NCBI GenBank assembly: GCA_022818135.1
Contig: JAFMSR010000006.1
Location: forward strand, 34,946,997-35,010,996
Source: Saxidomus purpurata
Lineage: Eukaryota > Mollusca > Bivalvia > Venerida > Veneridae
Reading direction: 5' to 3'
Length of the DNA: 64,000 bases
Shown here: positions 1 through 12,079 of the stretch, piece by piece
How positions within the stretch are numbered: the first letter of the stretch is position 1
How the letters are laid out: the number at the start of each line of letters is the position of its first letter
Notes under the pieces: generated by a model
The model's input: the letters and a program-made list of their open reading frames with translations, nothing else
Told to the model about the DNA's origin: nothing
Database searches by the model: none
Made by a program: the position numbers and the translations under genes

Positions 1-105
1 CATAACCGGTCATACAACTACATGTGTACTGCTCTGCACTTTCCAAACACAGCTGACTGCACAATGGGATCCCTGATTTGTTCACACTACACCCATCTCT
101 CACTG
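1..105 (-). CDS. EGF exon of the LRP-like paralogue (copy 1), cut by window edge
   Basis: Paralogue of 49249-49353. The acceptor cttcag lies at 106-111. The frame encodes VRDGCSVNKSGIPLCSQLCL, then YTCSCMTGY. Five of the six EGF cysteines are inside the window; the sixth would lie beyond base 1. Compared with the other copy there are only a few substitutions (for example RCG to GCS) and no stop, so the exon is intact as far as it can be seen. The rest of this gene lies to the left. Confidence 0.65.
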
Positions 106-222
106 CTGAAGTATACAAAAATACATGGTGCAACAACGGAATAATACAGAAAAGGACTGTGAAACAGTTTATGCAGACCAAAATCAACCTTTTTTTCCAA
201 AAGATAATGTATCATTTATAAT

Positions 223-1498
223 AGTAGTAGTTTTATTTGGTAAAAGTGTACATGACATGGCAATGACATAATGATGCATAATGATACAATATATATAACA
301 ATAATCAAATTATTAACTAAGGAGACTAGAAATATGACAGGACATAAATATACGACAAAATATAAATATACGAGCCATGTAGTGCCCACCAATACCAGGG
401 ATAACACAAAAAAGAGGAAAGGATTCCTCTTATTTCCATTGTGGTCCCTGACATTGGAGGCATGACACAGAAAGTCATGTTAATTTGTATGAAATTCAAA
501 TCAATTCTTATATTATTCAATAAGGCATTAATTGCAATAATTTAGTGAGATCACATATATCACAGTCCAAGTTTGTATCACATTAAAATCACAGTCCAAG
601 TTTGTATCACATCAATGAATCATGAAATAGTGCATCACAGAAATTGTCAAACTGTAAAAATTTAATAAAAATTATTATTAACGTTAAATGTGCAAGCTAA
701 AAATGGGTAAATTACTAAAGGACAATCACAACATATGTGTGTTGTGCTTAAACTTAAGAATATGTAAAATCTGGGACTCTATTAAGACTATTAAAAGATT
801 CAAATACTATTGAAAATTAAACTAAAATTAACTGGCCATTAAATGGGCTTTGATGGCATGCTTGAAGGTGTGGGAAGATTGAATATCTCTAAGATTTTGA
901 GGAAGGCCGTTCCATAGTGCAATACCATTAAAAGCAAAAGATTTTCTACCAAAGCTTCCTACCTTTGGTAAAGAAAATCGTCCTGTGTCACTAAAAGAAT
1001 AGCTTACACTGGAATCTGATGATGAAAGTGCAGACACTCTGGACCTGGTACAGCGGTCATGGACCTGATTAAGGGGTACAAAATGCTCCTTAAGGTATTT
1101 TGGGGCTGTGTCAGACTTTATTTTATGGACATGGCAAAGAGTTATCTGATCAACTTATTTGGAGACCGGTAACCAGTTAAGAACCTTAAACTGCTCTAGC
1201 CCAACATGTGACCTGCTGTCCTTATTCAAAACAAAACGAACCAATTTATTCTGGGTTGTTTGGAGCCTTTTCTTCCAATACTGAGTCAAACTTGGGTACC
1301 AAAAAGAACAAACATAATCAAAATGGCACTGAATTAAGGACATGACCAAGAGTTTCCTAGTGTGGAGATCCAAGAATTGACTTTTCCTATACAAGTATTT
1401 CAGCCGGGCATTTGCTTTCGTAACCACTGACCGTGCAATTTCTTCACAGGAAAGGTTCTGGTCCAAAGTTGCACCGAGATATTTAACTGAGCTGGTAG
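223..1498 (-). pseudogene. 5'-truncated LINE, end of reverse transcriptase and 3' UTR
   Basis: Minus-strand frames at 1538-1155 and 1037-828 encode the C-terminal part of a non-LTR retrotransposon ORF2: SVKYLGATLDQNLSCEEIAR, CHFDYVCSFWYPSLTQYWKK, FVLNKDSRSHVGLEQFKVLN with WLPV, and the final block SFAFNGIALWNGLPQNLRDI. Stops separate the two frames. The element has no EN or RT core. About 600 bp of 3' UTR follows and ends at 223 in a short (ACT)n-like tail. It is absent from copy 2 of the segmental duplication, so it inserted after the duplication. Its 5' end abuts a SINE tail at about 1498, and about 660 bp present in copy 2 (49,487-50,148) are missing here. Confidence 0.7.
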
Positions 1499-1540
1499 CC
1501 TGGATGTGACATACTCGAGAGTGACTCAATGAAGCCACCT

Positions 1541-3091
1541 CAGGGCACTCGTTTGGCCGATTTTGGGGCCGAATATCGGCCCCATTCCCCTCCTAAAATA
1601 ATATGTTTTTTTCCCCTTTCTTAGAAAAAAATCCCCTCGAAAACAAAAATAAAATCGGAAGGGAAATCACGAAGTTACTCGTCCGCCGGACATAAGAACG
1701 AAAAGTTTTCGAATCCAATTAAACATTCACGAGCCTTCTCCCTTGATTGATTGTCCAATGAATTTTCTCGTAACAAGTCGGTATAGATTCATTTATAACA
1801 GGGTTCCCTCTGTCGGGCGCCAATGGCGCCAAATGCGACAAAAAATAAATTCTGTTTGTAATTGTGCTTATTGGGTCCACCATCCTATAAAGAGGCTATC
1901 ATCGGTACGACCCGAAAATAAATTCTGTCGCTAAATTCTTTCAGTTGGCGAATTTTAGTGGCGCCAACAAAATAATCTCGGCAATTCTGACGTGTCAATC
2001 AAAAATCGATCGTCGTCTGTGGCTAGTTTACGGAAGAAGGCGGAGCTAATTAGATGCTGCACATGGCCGTCTCGGTCGTTATCAGAGGTGTTAATTGATA
2101 AACAATCATAAAACGAAATATAATAGATCTCGGCGAATTTATAATACGTTGTTTGTAACACGGATTTAATTAGCGATGCTTGGTTGACACGACTCGATGT
2201 ATTGTTACTATGTAATTCACAGATTGCACTTCGGGTGATCATAACACAATTCATGTATACCCATTTTTCCGATCATCATGTGTCATAACAGACTTATAAT
2301 TTCGGCATTGTTTTTTTTGGGTTAGTAATTAAATTATTGACTTACATTGTGCATTTTCAAGTTGCAAATTGTGCTGGACGTAAATTTTTCCCCTACATGA
2401 ATATGTCGCAATAATCGGCGCCTTCGAAACCTTCAGTATTCGTTAATACTTATCAGTACTTATTTTAAACCTTTAAACATACTTTGGACAAATTGTGTTC
2501 TATTTAAAAGTGTTTAAATCGCCAAAATCGAAGAAACATTAATGTACGAAAATAAGTTCACGGACATGCGAGGTCGCGAAAATATGTGACAAACGGGGAA
2601 TGCATACAGTTACTTTCATTTTTGAATTCATGGTGCTGCAGAACACGAACAGAAAATTATGATATGCAAACTAAAATTGACCCAGAGGGAACCCTGTTCA
2701 TTCGGATTTTTCGGATATTGCCCTTAGCAGGTGAAAAATGTCACATAATCAAATACATTACCGGCGAAAAATAACATCGAAAACAGCAGATAATTGTTAA
2801 AAAATAGACATCTCATTCAACAAATAGTTTGCATGTGTCACTGAGATGTTTTAATTGATAAAAGAAAAAAATAAATATAGTAGAACAACTTGCTTAATCA
2901 TTTGTTGTAATTGTCAGAAAACTATTATGTAGAGCTCTACATCTGTTGGAAATGATTGAAAACAGTATTAATAAGTGTGAATAGTAGTAATATTTATATG
3001 GCTAAAAATTCCCCTATTAGTCTTAAAACGACGAGAAATTCCCCTTCCAGAGGGTATGGGTACCTGTCCCCAAAAGTTGTCTAGTGCCCTG
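1541..3091. mobile_element. 1.55 kb CAGGG-ended DNA element, non-coding
   Basis: Termini CAGGGCACT and AGTGCCCTG, flanked by CACCT on both sides (1536-1540, 3092-3096). It is inserted into the tail of a SINE whose uninterrupted paralogue is at 50,149-50,210. No transposase frame is visible. CAGGG ends suggest a hAT relative, but hAT duplications are normally 8 bp, so the family is open. Confidence 0.68.
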
Positions 3092-3117
3092 CACCTTCAC
3101 AACTGAGTTAAAATAAA

Positions 3118-3518
3118 GGCAGTGGCTAAAATTACGGTACCGTAACCCTAGCCTCCGAGTCTAGAGTTACGGAAGTTCCGTATCTCTAGCAAAACCCTAT
3201 GAGGAAAGGCTAGAGTTACGGGAGTTAATATAATCATCCATGTTGCTTTAATGTATGCCTAAAAATGTAATATAAACTGTATTATTTTACCTGTAATCCC
3301 GAATAAATGGAAATATACTTTGGTTTTTTAAGTTTCTGGCATTATGTAAACAGTATGAGTAAATATGAATACATCATTATTTTTTTTTAATTGCCATGGT
3401 ATATTATGATGCGACAATTTAATCCAAATATAATCATAGGGTTTTGCTAGAGATACGGAACTTCCGTAACTCTAGACTCGGAGGCTAGAGTTATGGTACC
3501 ATAACTCTAGCCACTGCC
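3118..3518. mobile_element. 401 bp MITE with about 85 bp inverted repeats
   Basis: Starts GGCAGTGGCTA and ends TAGCCACTGCC, with inverted arms of about 85 bp in which short palindromes recur (GGTACCGTAA, GGAAGTTCCG). Flanked by AATAAA at 3112-3117 and 3519-3524. Absent from the paralogous site near 50,207. Non-coding. Confidence 0.78.
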
Positions 3519-3661
3519 AATAAATTAGCTTAATAAAACTTTCAAAAATTGCCTTATCGGGCTCAGAAGCCAAATCAAGCTTTAACTGCGCATTCAGGCT
3601 TACTTTGATCAATAGAAATTAACTTTTTTGTAAATATTTTGTGAAGTATTTAATAAATAAT

Positions 3662-4228
3662 CAGGGTTTTACGGGACGCGGTATTTTGCGTCAAATACGC
3701 ATAAAATGTGTCTCAGGACCCATGAAAATATTAATTTGCGTCCACAAGGACGCATAATCATTCGTAGCGATTACGATAAAAAAAATTCTAAGGGAGGTAA
3801 CTCTTACAGACAACAGCCATGATTTCTGCAGCAGAATTGTCTTTCTTCTTGAAATTGACCAATCGTATGATCGCGCACCTGTTTTTGTAAAGGACATTCG
3901 GATATTGCAGCCTCGGTCTGTAAACTTTCAATGTCGGCGAAAATCAGCAGCTGTCATGCAAAAACAGCCTTATTACGATGTTTTTTATCTAAGCAAACTT
4001 GCATACAATGAAAAAAAAAATGGGAAAAGAACTGAGACACCTGATGAAGCAATCTGAAAGCCGTTATGAATAACTTGTGCCATGAAAGCCAGGAAAATTT
4101 GTCACAAAAAATACCATCTGTAAATACGATTTTAAATTTTCGGACCCCGATTTTTGCACATGGGACCCCTAAAAATCATCAAGCGAGTCCCAAGGACCCC
4201 TAAAATGTAATATCCATGTAAAACCCTG
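3662..4228. mobile_element. 567 bp CAGGG-ended element
   Basis: Termini CAGGGTTTTAC and GTAAAACCCTG, flanked by AATAAT on both sides (3656-3661, 4229-4234). Copy 2 has the uninterrupted sequence near 52,005-52,020. The interior holds repeated ggacccctaaaa-like segments and no long frame of recognisable type. Confidence 0.72.
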
Positions 4229-4722
4229 AATAATTTCTTAAGTCCAAGAATATGTTCCTTGCAACATTACATTATGTTAGGTCAGTCAACATCAACCGAC
4301 TATAATCAACAACATCTTGCACCAGAATTCTAGCATTTTTGTCAGTGTTCATGTAGCTATCAAAACTTTGGATGTGCAGAAACGGCAATTAAGCAGCAAA
4401 AAATGTTAACGGCCTTGTATTGGCTTAGATATTTGAGCAAAGTACAGGCGACATTCGGACAAAGAAAACTGTAAAACTGAAGTCGCGAAATCATATTAAA
4501 ATGTCGGTTTGGTCACAATAAAAATTTGTCATAGATTAAAAAGATAAAGTGGTATGTATGGAATACTTTTGTCGAGGACTGTCAGCCTAATGAATGGTAA
4601 CTCTTCTACAAACAACCGAAAGCACGCACCTATTGGTCCTATTGAAATCATAAACTTTTAAACTGGCCGCCATTTGATCAAATCTATTAACGAATCTAAA
4701 AGCATATCGTTATCGATCTTAC

Positions 4723-4801
4723 CAGATTCTGTACCCTTTACAACTTTAGTAACTGCTAAACCAATGACTATGCAAAGTACAAACTTCATTTTCATTTTCA
4801 T
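4723..4801 (-). CDS. Signal-peptide exon of the LRP-like paralogue (copy 1)
   Basis: Paralogue of 52911-52980. It encodes MKMKMKFVLCIVIGLAVTKV then VKGTES and a split codon, followed by GTAAG. Compared with the other copy it has one more MK pair and an extra lysine codon, all in frame. The hydrophobic core is uninterrupted and ends in KG before TES. Together with the EGF exon at 105-1 it shows that this copy also had an intact 5' end when the window was sequenced. Four copy-specific insertions lie in the first intron. Confidence 0.6.
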
Positions 4802-5137
4802 GTTAGTTTTTCGAAAGGGAGTCCTGGTGTTGTCTTATATTTGCAAACAAAAGATTAAAAAATTGCACGAGAAAAGCGTGCATTACGCTCACTTCCGTCG
4901 ATGAATTATCCAAGCGGAACCAAGAATCACAAATATTATAAAAGGATCGCAGGTTCGACCCCATCCCCCCCCCCTCCCCCCGCTCCTAGATCCCGCTCCT
5001 CCCAATAACATAACTAACGGTCTTTCGGGTGAGACATTCAACCGAGGTTCGATGTATGGGCATGTTAAATACCCAGGGGGTGTCTCTGAAACGGGACACG
5101 GTTCTGTATCTGACCAACTATCCACGAAACCTAAGGA

Positions 5138-5690
5138 GGAGTTAACAAGCTTCTCAAAGGTCTGAACCCGAATAAAGCTTCTGGCCCAAATCAAATTTCA
5201 CCCAGGTTACTCAAAGAGCTCCACCAAGAAGACACCCCTATACTTATCTTTCAGTTATCCCTCGAAACAGGCATTATCCCAAATGTAATTGCTCCAGTAT
5301 TTAAAAAAGGCCCAAAAAACAAACCCAGCAATTATAGACCCATATCTTTGAACTGTATTGCATCAAAGCTAATGGAACATATCCTGGTTTCAAATATTAT
5401 GTCCTTTTGTGATAAACACAACATTCTTAGCCAGTATAAGCATGGCTTCTGGTCAAACTATAGTTGTAAATCGCAATTAGTTAGCTTCACCCAAGAGGTC
5501 CATGACGCTCTAGAGCAAGGTCAACAAACAGATATAATTGTCATGGACTTCAGTAAGGCGCCTTTGATAAAGTTGATCATCATAAACTTGTCCTGAAACT
5601 GCAAAGACTAGGTTTAAATAGTGGTCATTAACTGGGTCAACTCATTCCTTAAGTCAAGGTCACAACAAAGAAACACATGACTGAGTTACG
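5138..5690 (+). pseudogene. LINE reverse transcriptase fragment
   Basis: The plus-strand translation reads LNPNKASGPNQISPRLLKEL, then PVFKKGPKNKPSNYRPISLN, then GFWSNYSCKSQLVSFTQEVH and QTDIIVMDFSKA. These are the N-terminal RT blocks of a non-LTR element: KASGPD-like, NYRPISL, GF...SC.sQL and DFSKAFD. A frameshift at about 5,565 breaks the KAFDKVDHHKL block. The fragment ends near 5,690 beside an older LINE piece of opposite orientation. It is missing from copy 2, where a different LINE piece occupies the place. Confidence 0.7.
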
Positions 5691-7170
5691 GTGAATTGAG
5701 ACATTGGTGTAAAAACGGACGGAAACATACATTTTTAGTACATCTGCCTTTTCTTTAATATCTGTTTTTGGTGTATTATTACTATTGCCATACAGTGGAG
5801 CTATATCTTGCGCATTCTATTTGGCAATTTTTAATCAAGCTGGAGGATATCACAGGAGTTGCATTATCATCTAAACCCTTAATGAACTAAGTAATCGTTA
5901 TATGAGTTTTATTAAATTTCTTATTTTATTGTTTGTATCTCTTTTAAATTTAGTAAACAGTGTATCTCTTTTTCTACATAAGTTTGTAAATAGCATTCGA
6001 AAAAATAGACCATAGTTGGTCAACAGATTTTGATGTATGGTGTTCCCAGATATCACTTTTTACATTTTCCGCGAGTTCCAGAAATAAATTCCAATCAGAC
6101 GTTCTATATAGAGGTACAGTTCTGGGTGGTTGTCTTACGTCCTTGGGTTTTATGTCTGCTGTTATGGAGATGATGTCATAAGCTGCAATACCTGCACAAC
6201 ATTTTACATTATTTACTAGAGTGTAATTTGATGTTAGAAGAAATTCAAGGATGTTTGAACCTCGTGAGTTTTTTGTAACTATCAATGTAAGATTAAAGTC
6301 TGCAAGTAAATTTTCAAAATCTTCATATTAATTTGTGAAACATCGTCCTTTTTTTAACTGACGGTACAATCGAATGAGTGTTGGATAGTTGAAGTCGCAA
6401 AGAATCCATATGTTAAGATTTTTAGTTAATTCTAAAGATTTTCTAAGTTCTTCTGTGCTGTTGGCATCAGGTTCTTTTTATCTGTAATATTCTGCAATAT
6501 ATAAAGTTTACAAGTATTAAATATAAATTTAATAAAAAGTATTTCACAGTCAGTCTTTAATTGCTTTTGTTCCGTTACTACGATAGTATCTTTTAACAAG
6601 GATGAAAAATCCAACCCATTTACTACATGGATCTATCTTCTATAAACGGTTTATATCCTAGTTCTTTTTTAAAATACTTTACAGTCCTTATGATATTTAT
6701 ATGTAGTTTACCAAGATTCTATACAAACTATGACGACTGGGCTATGATGTTCCACGAGAGCCTAAAATTAAACTTTTTTATTGACAATTGACTAGCAGTT
6801 AACACAAATTAATTTACCTTTAATTTTGGTTGTTTGTTTCGCTATAAGACATAGTATTTCTTTGGCTGGCTTCTGACGTAGAAGATATGTCTGCTGTGGG
6901 GGAATGGTCATGTCAGCTAAGATGTTGACCTGCAAACCCCATGTAAGTTTTGTCCAAAGATTATGATTATTTAGCCAAATCGTGCCAGTAGCCAAAATAT
7001 AGGTATGCGAGCTTGCAGACCAGATTCGAGTTGCCAGCGTACATTGGTGCTTGATTTACCAAATTATGTGTAACGTTATATAGTACAGAGAAGAGAACAA
7101 CCATGAATAAAACTTCGAATGTAGGTAGACTTAAAGCCGTACGTATGATATTTATTATCTTTGACACTGA
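5690..7170 (-). pseudogene. Decayed LINE endonuclease region (copy 1)
   Basis: Minus-strand pieces of an apurinic endonuclease domain. KGKLICVNC with SIVNKKV lies near 6,820-6,760; NIWIL.DFNYP near 6,420; and NSRGSNILEFLLTSNYTLVN followed by QPPRTVPLYRTSDWN at 6,285-5,974. Stops and frameshifts separate them. The same decayed pieces occur at 54,392-55,290 in copy 2, so this LINE was present before the segmental duplication. Confidence 0.65.
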
Positions 7171-7508
7171 ACTATATATGCATACATTTTATACGATGCA
7201 TAACTCACTCTTCCATAGGAACGTTGTTGGTATATAGGATTATTTTCCTTGTCTTATAGATACGACATATAAAACGGCCCGGTATTGAGCAAATAGAACA
7301 GCCCTGGTCCCCTCAAGAACAAGAAAAACAGAAAAACTAGACAAAGAAAGCGAAAGAACATTCATATCATACTGAATAGTCGATAAATGGAACACATAAA
7401 ATAAACGTGATTTATTAAAACAAGATGCTCATGATGGCCCAATATCGCTCACCTGGGTACCATTGGCCATTATATACGGTCAATTAGAACTATCGCAATA
7501 ATTATTAT

Positions 7509-7706
7509 GTGCTCCAGCTAGGATTTAAAAAGTGCAGGGTGCAGGTGGAAAAAAGGGCATTTCGAGCCCCTACAGGGGGGATATGGAGGATGACTACCAT
7601 ATACAAGAGACAGATTGGGAAAAAGACATTTTATCTCAGGCTTCGTACAGGACATGACAGTCTACGCAAGCACATACTGAATGTAATGAAATATTCAATC
7701 ATGTAA
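7509..7706 (+). pseudogene. Possible LINE RNase H-like tail fragment
   Basis: A 65-codon plus-strand frame contains YKRQIGKKTFYLRLRTGHDS then LRKHILNV. The LRTGHxxLxxH pattern is the usual end of the RNase H-like region in some non-LTR retrotransposons. No upstream RT is attached. The short length makes this tentative. Confidence 0.35.
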
Positions 7707-8554
7707 AACTGATACATGTAGTTTTGTTCAACAACGTTTAGAAGAACATTCATCTGTTTTTGATAGTTCTGAGTTAAATGATAATTCTTGTTCGGACATT
7801 AATTTCCAGGTAGGAAATATGTTTGTATCAAACGAGTTGAATTGTCATAAGTCTAGAAAATAATTTACTGAAATCATTATCTTTCTACTGAGAACAGTTG
7901 CGATATTTTTGAGTTTGCAGAAATATGATGTAAACTTGAAGTATTAGACAGTGAAATGTACATGTATGTTGACGGATATAAATGTTACAGAAGCAACACA
8001 AAATTAGGAACTGGTAGTTGTATACCCATTTATTTGAAAGGTACTCTGCAAAGCTATAAATACCGTGAATTAGATAATACATGTACATGTTTTGAAGACA
8101 AACTATAGAGAGTTTTATGATAAACAAAATATATCAAAACAGAAAGGACCCTATTTTCAAGGTCCACCTCCACTTACCTTTCCAGGAGAATAGCTACCTT
8201 GGCAGAATTTGCCGCAGGTATACCCTATAATAACTTGACACCTTTTTTGCACAATAGAAGGGTGGCATCTCCTACAAAAAAAGCTCCCTGTAGAACCAAA
8301 AAAAAAAAAAATACATTTTTAAAAGCATTATGGGAGAAAAGCTACGGTCAGCTGATTACTCCAAAAATCAGTTCCTGGCCTGACACAAACACAATTATCA
8401 TCATCGAAAAGTTGTTGTTGCTCTTTTTTGACAAGCTTCTTGTGGGTGTAATTTCTCGTAGGACAAAAAAGTACATAAAAATATATCATATCAAACCATG
8501 AAAATTATGAAAAACTGTTAAATTTAATGAAAGTTGTAAACTCTTTACAGGTAA

Positions 8555-8840
8555 TATCTCATTTGCTGATAATGGGTGATTTGAACCCTAAGAAATCAAT
8601 TAGAGGCTTTTGTGTGAAAGAAGATGTTAAAAATTTTCCATTCAAATTTCTAGATACAGTGTAGACAAGTTTTTGGTTTCAGCACATTGAAGAACAGACA
8701 AGGTTTTGTAAACCAAAGGAACCATTTGTTTTAGGACTTGGTAATTGCAAACGATGAGAAATCTATTGATAAGGCCTTTGGGCAAGAGTGACCATGTTGG
8801 GCTTTCAATTCATTTTCATTGTTATAATGAGCAGGAGATA
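8555..8840 (+). pseudogene. Decayed LINE endonuclease end
   Basis: The plus-strand reading gives MGDLNPKKSIRGFCVKEDVK, then FPFKFLDTV, QHIEEQTRF and PLGKSDHVG-like residues split by stops and frameshifts. GDxN, the EQTR block and the KSDH block in order and spacing are the second half of a non-LTR endonuclease. Clearly non-functional. Confidence 0.5.
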
Positions 8841-9019
8841 TAGACTGAAAAAGTAAGATATTACTATTTTAAAGGAAATGTTGAAGAATTTAATATTTTA
8901 TGGTGATGTAAATTGGGAGGTGTTGTAGAATCTCAGTGGACTAAAGTTTTAGGGACAAGTTTATTCCGCGGAAATATACGGAAAACCTAGAAAATTTTAC
9001 AGAAAACCCAGAAATCATT

Positions 9020-9720
9020 AAACATGTTATAAAAGCTACATTTTTCATCCGAAAGAAATAAAACATGTATCACTGTAAAGAACGCGTTCGAACGTTTCCA
9101 AATATGTTTGAAACTTTAATCCAAATTAAGTAGTTATCACACAAATACCACTGATAATTACGGAAATATTGGCTATTTTTGTCGAAAGTTTTCAAGAAAT
9201 GTAATTTCCGGAAATCAAAAAACATATTCCAAAGGCAACATTTTTCATTCGACTGATATAAAACTGGTATCATTGTAAAGAGGACATTCTTACGTTTCAA
9301 TATATATATATAACTTTAATCCAAAGTTAGTAGTTATCACACAAATATCTATGCAAGTTATGGTTATTTAGCTTACTTTTTGTTGCAATTTTGAAGGAAT
9401 GTAATGTTACAAAGACAACATTTTTCATCCGACCAACATTAAACAGTTGATGTTCTATGGTTTTCAGATCTGTATGAAACTTTAACCAAAATGAAGCAGT
9501 TATCACACACATGGCTATGTAAGCTATGGTACTGCTAGCTATTTTTGCCCCAATTTTTCAATGATTACAATTTACGGAATTCAAGAAAATGTGTTATAAA
9601 GGCAACATTTTTCGTCGTTGAAATAAAATAAGATATTATATATATATAATGTATAAAGTTAAGTCCAACTTAGTAGTTTAGAGCTATCTCTATTTGATGT
9701 ATGTAGCTAACTCACTCGTA
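9020..9720. repeat. Degenerate tandem repeat, about 180-200 bp period, four copies
   Basis: The marker acatttttcat(c/t)cga recurs at 9038, 9239, 9418 and, altered, 9605, each followed by similar blocks (gtatcactgtaaag, ctttaatccaaa, agtagttatcacaca). Copies are diverged. The block ends in an AT dinucleotide run at about 9,635-9,650. Non-coding. Confidence 0.6.
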
Positions 9721-11520
9721 TAATTTCTGAATAGTACACTGGTGATACATATACTTCAGTCGCCAACTAAGGGATATATTGAAAGTGGTTACTCCAAATA
9801 GCTTACCACTTCATACTGGTGTATTAAATATTAAAGTGAGCAAATAGGGTTCATCAGTATTGGAAGTTAAAATTGAGGTGACTACCAGCACAGGTTCAAC
9901 TGTAGTGGCCTGGTGAAATAACAAACAGACGCGGTCTGTTGTGTTTATTCAGGAACAAGAGATTTGTACTTTTTTCATATATACTTGTATACGTCTGGCA
10001 ACATGTCAACCTGTAATAGTTTCATGTTAACGAACATTGATATAGAACCAGAGATATAGAATACGTTTATATGTCTCTGCAGGAACGTAGAATATACGTT
10101 GATTCTACGGTCTCTGATAGAACTTGAATAATGGCGTGTCATTACTTATTTCATTTGCCATATGAATTTTCGGACAATGGCTAATAAGTAACAGCTGCTC
10201 AAAATGAATTGCATAAAGCTACATCAAAAATGCAATGTATGAAATAATATACACATTTTGTGCATAGATATGTATCATATAGATATGTATAATATATTTA
10301 GAGAAAGAGACATGTAACAAGTGTATGATTTGTTAACATTTTCATCTGATCTTTATCAAAGTACAAATAGATCAGAAAACTATACCCTATTGAAGCGTGT
10401 ATTCATATGGACATTACCAGGAACAATATTGACAAATGGACAGTGTCTGTATAACCTAAAACCATATAAGTTTGCAATATTTGTTGTCACATTTCACCAT
10501 ATCGTCAAATATATCTGGCAGCTTACATGTACAATAAATTTTAACGGAACAAGCAGACAGACAGACATAATCTTTATTTCACATAAGTATTACATACAAT
10601 ACTATGGGAATTTTCCATAATCTTGAATGTTTTAGATGTTCGAGGGAACTCCTTTATCATGTTTCGTTTATGTAATATAAGCACAAAATAATAATGTACA
10701 ATGGTGAAACTGAAATAAATAAATAAAATACTTGAGAAGTGCTAATATGGCTAGTATTTAAAATCGGCGTTATATTTGAGACGGACTTTCATTTGACATT
10801 ATACATGTATAGGCAATCATTCGAACTGAATATACAAGACTGCAACGGTAAGACCCACTGATTAGCATAATCACTTCGTACCAATCATCTACATATTAAT
10901 GTGTGCCTATATATCGTGTATATAGGTCCGTGGTGATATTATTCCCATCATGTATGCAGATGTTTATTGGTGCGTCTCTTAGGCACGTGTCATGCGATTA
11001 ATACAGAAACTGATATATTTAATGGGTAAAAAACAGATAACATGTATCATCATCTGCATTTATACTTCTTTTGAAGTCTGAGTATCAGAATTTCTTCGGC
11101 AATAAAAAATATCTTATTTAGTGATTAAAATAAATACGTTACAATGAACATATGGGGAAAATGTACAAATTTTAAAATCAATAGTAGTGAATCTATTTTA
11201 CTTTCAATATTACGGAGCTTAATTTCTGTTATAACTTTTCTGTATATTAATTATTAATCAGCATTTAAGTATTTAATGACATATGATAGAATATGTGGAT
11301 GCTAAAACTGTGAAGATCAATTCAATGAAAATAATACAATCTAAAATTTCCTGGTTAAATAGATATCTTTATCATTGGAGTAAAATTCATGCGGCATAAA
11401 CGTAACCTTTTTATGTCATATGTCTATGTGTATCGCACAACACACTGACTCACAAACAGAAACGTCAGCAATTAAGAAAATCCCATTTAGACAACATAAA
11501 TTGATTATGAAATAACATCC
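9721..11520. other. AT-rich interval without recognised feature
   Basis: No coding frame with recognisable domains, no clear inverted-repeat element and no tRNA-like motif was found. A short near-palindrome around 10,070-10,120 (ctctgcagg ... tctctga) is too weak to name. Confidence 0.4.
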
Positions 11521-11606
11521 TTTCCAGAGGTGTTAGTCGTTTATTCTAACATGACTCACGATTTTGTCTCTATAAACAAAGAGTAGAAAAATTATGTTAT
11601 ATTTAA

Positions 11607-11776
11607 GAAATAATCTATGGCTTGGAGTGCTTTATCGAAATTGAAGCATTCCCCGGAGGTGATGTGCCTGGCGGAATAATTCACGAGGGCGAAGCCCGAG
11701 TGAATTATTACGCAGGCACATTACCGACGGGAAATGCTTCAATTTCGATAAAGCACACCAAGCCATAGATTATTTC
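11607..11776. repeat. 170 bp near-perfect palindrome
   Basis: Arms of 85 bp run from gaaataatctatggcttgg to ccaagccatagattatttc, centred at 11691/11692 on GGGCGAAGCCC. Only scattered mismatches separate the arms. The flanks (11,540-11,600) resemble the reverse complement of sequence near 40,490-40,520, so the palindrome lies inside a dispersed foldback family. Confidence 0.85.
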
Positions 11777-12079
11777 GATTCTTATGAGCCGAATCTACGA
11801 AAACTATCGTAACTTCTACGGACCTTTTTTCAGTTCGGCGGTAATGTGTAAAATAGCATAAATAGTGGCTGTTGGAATTCACTCCCCTATTCGGGCAACC
11901 AGTCAAGATATCATACATAACTATATTATACAAACTTATTTTAGTTTAATCATCTAATACATAAAATATAAAAAAATACCGGACTGTGACATTATGCAGA
12001 AGACGTCAGATTCAGAACCTAACAAAGCAGACAATCGATTTAAAAGCGAACCGTTAATCTGAACTGTACAACGTCTTAA

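Noticed and set aside
4889..5194. 101-codon minus-strand frame rich in glycine and serine
   Set aside because: Caused by a poly-C tract at about 4,968-4,981 and SINE remnants; not shared with copy 2.
8199..8501. 100-codon frame with KKKKN run
   Set aside because: It depends on a poly-A tract and has no domain. Likely a chance frame beside LINE remnants.
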